From: Eimeria necatrix
Lineage: Eukaryota > Apicomplexa > Conoidasida > Eucoccidiorida > Eimeriidae
Direction of reading: 5' to 3'
Length of the DNA: 10,300 bases
Assembly (NCBI RefSeq): GCF_000499385.1
Contig: NW_013651972.1
Location: 1 to 10,300 of the forward strand
Under the pieces are notes generated by a model. That model ran no database searches, had not been told where the DNA came from, and saw only the letters and a program-made list of their open reading frames with translations. Shown piece after piece: positions 1 to 7,661 of this stretch (its first letter is position 1; each line of letters begins with the position of its first letter). Made by a program: the position numbers and the translations under genes.

Positions 1-81
<81 letters not shown>

Positions 82-119
82 TACTGCTGCTGCGCTGCTG
101 TTGCGCTGCTGCTGCTGCT
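1..119. repeat. (TGC)n trinucleotide tract at left edge
   Basis: About 78 bases of uninterrupted TGC are followed by a degenerate continuation (ctcctactgctgctgcgct) to about 119. The tract continues off the left edge. On the minus strand it would read as CAG/GCA/AGC, and a pyrimidine-rich stretch ending in TTAG sits just before it on that strand near 120-135. It could therefore be the end of a minus-strand exon of a gene lying to the left, but no unique coding sequence is visible, so it is recorded only as a repeat. Confidence 0.9.
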
Positions 120-183
120 AAGCAACAGCAGTGGGGCTTTCGTTGGCCACAAACACTGCTGCACACCCCCCCGGTGTTCGTAA

Positions 184-420
184 ACCCTCATGTCTAAACC
201 CTAAACCCTAAACCCTTTAGCCAGAAACCGAAGAGCTAAAATCTGAACGCACAAGTGCAAACCCTAAAGCAGAAACCTCAAACCCTAAACCCTAAGATTG
301 AAACCCTAAAATGAAGGGCCTTAAAAGCAGCAGATGAATATAAACAATTCATTTAAATCCCCTTCTTGTAAACCCTCAGGTTTAAACCTAAACCCTAAAT
401 GCAAACCCTCTACCTTTTGC
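184..420 (+). repeat. Interstitial telomere-like repeats, AAACCCT orientation
   Basis: Scattered and tandem AAACCCT units (for example 198-217, 277-296, 385-413) are separated by degenerate spacers. AAACCCT is the C-strand form of the TTTAGGG telomere repeat of coccidians (established knowledge). The block is too degenerate to be a working telomere end and has unique sequence on both sides, so it is interstitial. Confidence 0.85.
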
Positions 421-424
421 AGAG

Positions 425-800
425 AAAAGGGTTGAGGGTTTGCACCTAGGGCCTACGGTTTATAGTTGCGTTAAGGGTTCACAATTAGGGTTTAGGGTTT
501 ACAATTAGGGTTTAGGGTTTACAACTAGGGTTTAGGGTTTGCACTTAGGGTTGAGGAACAAAGGCGCTGCTGCGCTTTTGCAGCAACTCACGGCAACAGC
601 AGCAGCTGTGCACGCCCTACGTTAGGGTTTAGGGTTTAGGGTTTAGGGTTTAGGGTTTGCGGCGAGGGGAAGCCGCCGTCCCAGGTGGCTGCCCTAGAAG
701 GAATAAGAACACAAGAAGAGCCCTGTTCGCAAGAACGCACAGCAACAAATCTACTTCTCTAGGGTTTAGGGTTTAGCGGTTAGGGTTTAGGGTTTAGGAA
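425..800 (-). repeat. Interstitial telomere-like repeats, TTTAGGG orientation
   Basis: TTTAGGG units run on the plus strand, including three copies of a short unit (acaattagggtttagggttt) near 480-540, five tandem heptamers at about 623-657, and a last group at 761-798. The strand polarity is opposite to the block just to the left. Between them lie short CAG stretches such as 590-606. Confidence 0.85.
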
Positions 801-1353
801 CCTGAGTTCATTTTCTCGAGCTGCAGGGCTATCAGCGCCCTGGTGTAACGCGCCGACAATGAATTAAATGCACATTTATATTTAATTTAAATTTAAATTT
901 AAATTCAAATTCAAATTTTGATTTTAATTTAAGTTTTAATTCGGATTTAGATCGAGATCTAGATCACTTCTGGATGATTGCGCTGGTGTCTGTACACCTG
1001 AAGACTCCACTGTGGATCTAATTCAGATTAATTTTGAATTAAATCCTTTATTTGAGCTCTACACTTTAATATTCATAAAATATTTTAAAATTGTGTTTTA
1101 TTAAATCCTTTATTTGCGAAAAAAATTAAAAAATCAAGCGCCAATGAATTCCGGAGCTTCAGGTGTACGTACACCGCGTCGGCAACTCCCGGCCACCGCC
1201 GCTCCGGTGTTTGTGCAGATTTATAAATTCATTTAATTTTAAATTTAAATGAATTAAATTCAAAATTAATCATTTTGTGCTTTTCATTCTGCTTTGAAGG
1301 CCAAAAAAGCCGCCAAAAATGCCAAAAGCCTTCATGCATGCAAGCCTATACAG
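801..1353. other. AT-rich intergenic stretch, no gene seen
   Basis: I see no convincing gene here. 879-945 is a microsatellite of AAATTT-like hexamers. An 18-base sequence (attaaatcctttatttg plus one base) occurs twice, near 1040 and 1103. The 12-base arms tgtacacctgaag (991-1003) and cttcaggtgtac (1157-1168) are inverted copies enclosing about 155 bases. This could be a small non-autonomous element, but no target-site duplication is clear. Confidence 0.6.
1162..1175. promoter_or_regulatory. Perfect 14-bp palindrome GGTGTACGTACACC
   Basis: This sequence equals its own reverse complement over 14 bases. Near-copies occur at 2807-2820 (GGTGTACATACACC) and 2828-2841 (GGTGTACGTACACT), and a half copy at 991-1003. 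A repeated palindrome near gene-poor AT DNA could be a protein-binding site or the end of a small repeat element. No factor is known to me for it, so the function is open. Confidence 0.4.
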
Positions 1354-1745
1354 AAACACAAGTATTCAATATATCCTAGATGTAAATGCAAACATATATG
1401 TTATTAGATTTATATATATATTATTTATATATTATATATATAATATATATATATATATTATATATATATAAATATATATATATTATTTATATAAATATAT
1501 AAATAATATATATATTTACATATATATAACATACATATAATATATACATAATATATATATATATTATATTTATATATATTATATATATAATATATATAAT
1601 ATATATATATATTATATATATAATATATTATTTATATATTATATATATAATATATATATATATATTATATATATATGATATATATATAAATCTAATAACA
1701 TATATGTTTGCATTTACATCTAGGATATATTGAATACTTGTGTTT
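1354..1745. repeat. Large hairpin: perfect 68-bp inverted repeat with 256-bp TA-rich loop
   Basis: The left arm 1354-1421 and right arm 1678-1745 are exact reverse complements over all 68 bases. The arms carry non-simple sequence (for example tattcaatatatcctagatg at 1363-1382), so the match does not come from low complexity alone. The loop 1422-1677 is almost pure A+T with many TATATA and TTAT/ATAA palindromes. It could be a terminal-inverted-repeat element, a cruciform-forming palindrome, or an assembly fold-back. No coding sequence lies inside. Confidence 0.85.
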
Positions 1746-1833
1746 GCATGTAATATAATATGTAGCATGTAATATGTGTATATGTATATATATACCTATT
1801 CACTATGTAAATATGCATATATTATACACACAT

Positions 1834-1877
<44 letters not shown>

Positions 1878-2426
1878 CATATTACATATTACATATTTAT
1901 ATATGAGTATATAATATGACCTTTTTCATGTATAATATATAATATATATATACTTATATATATGTTGTCTAGTACATATAAATATATAAAGTACATAGGC
2001 TTACATCTACAATATATATATATAATTCCTTTTATTATGTAAATATAAATATATATGCATATGCACTTTATAGGTATATATATAAAATATATACACATAT
2101 ATATTTATGATATGTATCGAATATATACCTCGTTATAATGTAGTTATTCTAATATATATTTATATATATCTAAATTACCTTTACAAGTATAAATATAATA
2201 TATATATATAAATATAAATGTATATATGTGTATATATATTTATATATATATATTGTATTACCATACTATTGTACAATGATATTATATCTATATATAGATA
2301 TATATGTGATATGTATGTACGTAAAGACATTTATAATTAGATGTATATTTGCATCTACAAAGTCAACCTAAACTATATACATTTGCATGCATGCGCCCAT
2401 ATATAGAACTGTGAAGAGGTAATTAA

Positions 2427-2459
<33 letters not shown>

Positions 2460-2553
2460 AATGTATATATATTGTATATATATCTATATATCTATATATA
2501 AATATATATATTATATATATATACCTATATATATATATATAAATATATATATG

Positions 2554-2602
<49 letters not shown>

Positions 2603-2632
2603 CTATATATATATACATGCATGCATGCACCT
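1746..2632. repeat. TA-rich microsatellite region
   Basis: Nearly continuous (TA)n, with (CA)n patches around 1829-1843 and long TATATA runs at 1843-1873 and 2428-2610. Open frames here encode only Ile/Tyr runs and are composition artefacts. Short islands of mixed sequence occur, such as 2330-2420, with tgcatgcatg near 2385 and again near 2617. No gene is supported. Confidence 0.8.
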
Positions 2633-2756
2633 GATGTGTCCACCTGAAACCGCCCAAGAAAAGTACATTTAAAGCTGCAAAGAAATTAAAAAGTCTATAA
2701 AAAACTGGCTAATACTGCTCTAAAAAGTGTTTAATATTTATATATTTATTCACTGC
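2633..2756. other. Short non-repetitive AT-rich spacer
   Basis: Ordinary AT-rich sequence separates the TA-rich region from the GCAT array. No open frame of coding character, splice signal or RNA gene was recognised. Confidence 0.5.
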
Positions 2757-2805
2757 CTGCATGCATGCATGCATGCATGCACGCATGCATGCATGCATGC
2801 ATGCA
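2757..2805. repeat. (GCAT)n array made of overlapping TGCATGCA palindromes
   Basis: About twelve tetramers of GCAT with one substitution (cacg near 2781). Each overlapping octamer is TGCATGCA. That octamer is a known binding motif of at least one ApiAP2 factor in Plasmodium (established knowledge). A regulatory role here is inference, and the array may simply be a tetranucleotide microsatellite. Shorter copies occur near 1333, 2385 and 2617. Confidence 0.6.
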
Positions 2806-2903
2806 GGGTGTACATACACCTGAATCGGGTGTACGTACACTGCAGGGAGGGGCGGGGCCTCGAAACCGGTTTTTCGGGTTTTTGCGAGAAAAGATTAATT
2901 GTG

Positions 2904-2909
2904 TTTATT
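2904..2909 (-). promoter_or_regulatory. Possible polyadenylation signal AATAAA for the minus-strand gene
   Basis: On the minus strand the sequence is AATAAA within AT-rich DNA, about 160 bases beyond the favoured stop at 3069 and about 70 bases beyond an alternative stop at 2977. Position and composition fit a 3' end. The hexamer is common in AT-rich DNA and is not always used in apicomplexans, so support is modest. Confidence 0.3.
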
Positions 2910-3068
2910 AATTGCTTTTGATTTGAATTAATTTTAATTAAAAAGCTAAACTGCTTTTGTTATGAACTCCAGATGGTTATTTTATCCTACTAAGACGGGC
3001 AGCAGCAGCAGCAGCAGCAGCAGCGCAGCAAGCCGCTTTTGCTGCAGCCCTCTGTCAGCAGCAGGGGC

Positions 3069-3085
3069 TCAAGATAAAAAAAGTG

Positions 3086-3134
<49 letters not shown>

Positions 3135-3357
3135 TCGCACCGCCCCCACCGTCTTCTCCAGTATCCACCGCAAAGGCGTGTCGGCTGCGCTGCTGCAGCT
3201 CCCTCTTCTAAGCAGCAGCTGCTGCTGCTGCAGCTGCTGTTGCTGCTGCAGCTGCTGCTGCTGCGGCAGCTGCTGCTGCTGCTGCTGCTGCTGCAGCTGC
3301 TGCTGCTGCTGGCGCAGCCGCGCCCTTGCTGTTACCTGCCTCCGCGTCCTGACTCGC
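3069..3357 (-). CDS. Likely terminal exon of the coiled-coil gene
   Basis: Begins after tttggtttgctgag and restores frame from the phase-2 donor. It encodes RVRTRRQVTARARLR, then Gln runs broken by Leu and Pro, SSAADTPLRWILEKTVGAV, poly-Ala and GPLFLS, stop. The basic segment and LRWILEKT are the only non-repetitive parts. Alternative: a donor at ACG|GTGGGG after ILEKT, skipping the CTG tract to an acceptor cccctgctgctgacag|, would add an Ala-rich tail ending at 2977. The choice between the two ends cannot be made from sequence alone. Confidence 0.4.
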
Positions 3358-3752
3358 CTCAGCAAACCAAAGTTCCCAAATCAAAATTGGGGTTTAGGGT
3401 TTACGTGCTGCAGCAAGAAGGGTTTAGGGTTTAGGGTTTGTGCGCCTCACCCTCGCAGAGAAGCTGCAGGGGCTGTGCTGGGAAGGCGTTTGACGCTTTG
3501 TGCTGCGGCTGCTGCTGCTGCAGTTGCTGCTGCTGCTGCTGCTGCTGGTCCCGTATGCGTGCCCTGTACCCCGAGCACCGTTTGCTGCTGCTGCTGCTGC
3601 TGCTCCCGCTGCTGCTGCTGCTGCTGCTGCGTTAGCTGCGCTGCAGCCACAGCTGCTGCTGACGAGGGCTTTCGCAGCAACGAAGCAAAATGCAGCCGGT
3701 TGGACACGTCCAGCAGCAAAGCTCTTTCCTCCTGCAGCGAATGCATGCAATT

Positions 3753-3784
<32 letters not shown>

Positions 3785-3798
3785 CTGCTGCTGCTGCA

Positions 3799-3835
<37 letters not shown>

Positions 3836-4325
3836 AATAAACAAATTTCACAAGCGCCGGCAGAACCAGCGCAGCAGCGACAGTGGCGCCAGCAGCAGCA
3901 GCAGTGAGTGCTGCTGCAGCAGCAGCAGAATAAGCATCAGCAGCTAAATCAGCAACAGCAGCAGCCGCAGCAGCAGCAGCTGCTGCAGCTCACCTGCAAG
4001 TCTTCAATGGCGGCCCTTAGGGCATTTACCTCCTCTCGCAAGGCCTGAATAGTACAACAGCTATGCAGCAGAAGCTGCTGCTGCTGCTGCTGCTGTTGCC
4101 ACGCAGCAGCAGCAGCAGCAACCCGCAACAGCTCGATGCTGCAGCATCTTGATCTGCTGCTGCTGCCTGCCCTGAACCCTTAGCAGTCTATGCTGCTGAG
4201 GCTTTGCCTTCACACCCTTTTAGGGTTTAGGGTTTAGGGTTTTAGTTAAGGGTTTGGTCTAGCAAGACTGCTCCTACTTCGGCCTGTTTTTCTGCTTTCT
4301 GCAGTGCCTGCTGCTGCTGGTGCTC

Positions 4326-4356
<31 letters not shown>

Positions 4357-4555
4357 AGCTGCTGCAGCTGCTGCTGCAGCGCGACTAAAGACTCCGTCTT
4401 TCGCTGCAGCTGCAGTTGGTGCTGCTGCTGCATCGCCTCTGCGTGCTGCCTCATGGTGCTAAACGCCCTTCGGTACCTGTCAAGTTCAGCTGTCTGTGCT
4501 TCTATCTGCTGCTGCTGCTGCTGCTGCAGCTGCTGCTGCTGCTGCTGCTGCTGCA

Positions 4556-4598
<43 letters not shown>

Positions 4599-4870
4599 TT
4601 GTTGTTGCCTTCGGCCCGGTTTGCGGCGAGCGCGGCGCCGACTGCCAAGTTCTGGGCTGCTGCTTCTGCTTTCGCTGCTGCTGTTGCTGCTGCTTTTGCT
4701 GCTGCTGCGGTGGAACTGCAGCGAGCAGCTGCGCCTGGTGCCTGCTGCAGCATCTGCTGCTGCTGCAGCAGCAGCAGCAGCAGATTCACTTCTGCTGCCT
4801 TTGCTGCTGGTGCGGCTCCAGGTCGTCTCCCAAGCGCTCCTCGTTGCTTCTGGCGTTCGGGCTGCGGATC

Positions 4871-4902
<32 letters not shown>

Positions 4903-5041
4903 AGCAGCAGCTGCGACTCCGCTCGCTTCAGCCGGTCATCTGCCTGTACAATTTCCCTTTCCTGCAGCAGCAGCAAACAGCAAGTTTGGAGCCAAGAAGC
5001 AGCAAACACTGCATCACAGGGGGGTTGCGTGCTACATGCGC

Positions 5042-5072
<31 letters not shown>

Positions 5073-5213
5073 GCTGCTGCTGCTGCTGCTGCTGCGCCAC
5101 ATTCCCACCTTGCTCGAAAGCTGTCTTGAAAGGGCCTCCAGCTGCTGATGCATGTCTTGCTGCAGCCGCAGCAACGCCTGCAGCCCCACAGCGTACGCGC
5201 AGCAAACACATGA

Positions 5214-5249
<36 letters not shown>

Positions 5250-5470
5250 TGCAGCAGCCTCCTTGGCGCAGCAGCAGCTGCGGTCGTACCTGTTCGTGCT
5301 CTGCTTGCTGCGCAGCAAGGTGCGATGCATGCAGCGTTTGCTGCTGCTGTAGCTGCTCTGCTTGGTGCAGCAGCAGCTGCTGCTGCTGCTGCAGCTGCTG
5401 CTGCTGGTCTTCGCGTTGCTGCAGCAAATGCCGCAGCCGCTGTTCAACAGCTTTAGCCAGCAGGACAATA

Positions 5471-5508
<38 letters not shown>

Positions 5509-5592
5509 ACTGCCTTCATCGAGCTGTCGCAACAGCAGCAATACCACACTAGTGGCTTCCCGAAGCTGTTGCTGCAGCTCTTGTTGCTCTCT

Positions 5593-5626
<34 letters not shown>

Positions 5627-5732
5627 GCAGAGGGTGGCATCGCTGCTGCTTCTGCGCTGCCTTGCTGCTGACCGCTTGCAGAGGCAGCAGCTGCTGCTGC
5701 AATGCGAGATGCTCCCGGGCCTCCGCTTAGTG

Positions 5733-5765
<33 letters not shown>

Positions 5766-7063
5766 GGCTGCGGCTGCTGCAGCTGCTGCCGCTGCTGTTG
5801 CTGCTGCTGCTCCCGCTTGTCGCGTGCAGCCGGTCCGGCAGCAGCTGCTGCTCTAGCTGCTGAATGAGGACCTGCTGCTGCAGCAGCAAAACTTGCTGGT
5901 GCTGCACTGTCTCCTGTCTGCTGCTGAGGGCTGCTTCTGCGTGCATGCGTGCTGCAGTCTCCTCGTGCAGCAGCTGCTGCTGCTTTCGCAGCTGCTGCTG
6001 CTGCTGCTGCATTTCCTCTTGCAGTCGCTCGCACTCCCCGCACATCTTGTTTGTCTTCTCTGGTGCTGCTGCTGCTGTTTCTGCTGCTGCTGTTTCTGCT
6101 GCTGCTGCTGCTGCTGCTGTCAGCGACTTCGTTGCCCCGTCGTTCAGAGCCGCAAGCTGCTGCTGCAGCAGCTGCTGCTGCTGCCGTGCTGCAGCAGCTG
6201 CTGCAGCTTCCCGTTCAACCTCTGCAGCACACCTTTTCTGTATGCTTTCTAGCACGTGCTGGTGGTGCTGCTGCTGCTGCTCCGCTGCTGCTGCTGCTGC
6301 TGCTGTTGCTTCCTGCAGCTGCAGCAGGGCCTTCCGCTTCAGCGAAGCCTCGCGCTCGCAGGCCTGCTTCAGCTTCTCCTGCTGCAGCTGCTGCTGCTCC
6401 AGTTCTTGCTGCAGCTCCTGTGTCTGCTGCTGGTGCTGCTGCTGTTGCTGCAGCAGCTGCTGCTCCAAGCTGGCATTCTGCTGCTGCAGCTGCGAGTTGC
6501 TGCGCCGCAGCTCCTCCGCCTCGCTAGCTTGCTGCTGCAGCTGCTGCTGCACCTCCTTGAGAGCTGCTTCCAGCTGCTGCTGCTGCTGCAGCTTTTGCCG
6601 CGCTCCATTGAGCGCTGCTTCCAGCTGTTGCTGCTGCTGCTGCTGCTCTGCTGCTGCTTCTGCAAACAGCCGGTAGTTCGCTTCGAAGTCCTGCTGCAGT
6701 GCAGCATAGGCGCGCTGCAGCCGCTGCTGCTGCAGCGCGAACTTACAGTGTTGCTGCTGCTTCAGGGCCTCTGCCTGCTGCTGCTGCTGCTGAAGCCTCA
6801 GCTCGCATTGCTGCTGCTGCTGCTGCAGCAGCAGCAGCAACTCCTGGTGCTCTGCAGCACCCCAAGACAGCAGGGTGGAAAGTTCATGGGCGCGCTGCTG
6901 CAGAGTCTCTAGAAGGCTGGCGTTCATGGGTCCAGCAGCAGCAGCAGCTGCTGCTGCTGCTGCTGCTGCTGCTGTGCGGCAGACGTCTGGGGGGGCCTCA
7001 GCAGCTGCTGCACTGTCTGTCCAGTGCATGTGTCTTGGATGCATGTGGCATTGCCGCTGCTGC

Positions 7064-7108
<45 letters not shown>

Positions 7109-7290
7109 TCTTGCTGCTGCTCCTGGAGCGTCTCACCGTGGGCGAAGCCGGAAGTGCCGCAGCAGCAGCAGCTGCTGCTGCTGCTGCACCAAGCGCTGCT
7201 GCTGCTGCCATGCTGCGGCGCGGCGTGGGTCTCCGACCTTCTGCGATGGCACGACGAACCTTGCTGCTGCATTGACTGTCGCGGCTGCAT

Positions 7291-7366
<76 letters not shown>

Positions 7367-7625
7367 GAGGCCAACAACAGTCTTTGGACTTTAGGGGCAG
7401 TTGCCTTCTTCACCGACCCGCACACAACCCCAAATCCCAAGTCCTAAACCCTAAACCCTAAACCCTAAACCCTAGCTCCGAAACCCTAAACCCCAAGCCC
7501 CAGATGCTGATTCAGTGCGACAGCTGTTTGCTGCCAATTTGTCCTGGGGTCTTGCTGCAGGCATTTGCTATCCCTGGCCTTCAGCCGCATAGTGTGGCCG
7601 CAGCAGCAGGCGCTGCCACAGCTGG

Positions 7626-7661
<36 letters not shown>

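Noticed and set aside
1889..2643. Minus-strand Ile/Tyr-rich open frames
   Set aside because: Produced by (TA)n microsatellite and lack any coding character.
2962..3840. Plus-strand 292-codon open frame ending at an AATAAA-like sequence
   Set aside because: It is almost all poly-Ser/Ala/Cys and lies antisense to minus-strand segments with clear heptads and splice sites. Only the first dozen residues are non-repetitive.
3900..3993. Short alternative terminal exon on the minus strand after the 17-codon exon (QHSLLLLLAPLSLLRWFCRRL, stop)
   Set aside because: The phase fits, but the exon at 3731 also fits and continues the heptads, so it was preferred. It could be an alternative transcript end.
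4416..5730. Several long plus-strand open frames rich in Leu, Cys and Ala
   Set aside because: They are antisense readings of CAG repeats of the minus-strand gene (Gln reads back as Leu/Cys/Ala). No unique domain is present.
5864..7447. Plus-strand Cys/Ser-, Leu- and Ala-rich open frames opposite the main exon
   Set aside because: The same antisense effect applies. The minus-strand frame contains the heptads and the plus-strand frames do not.
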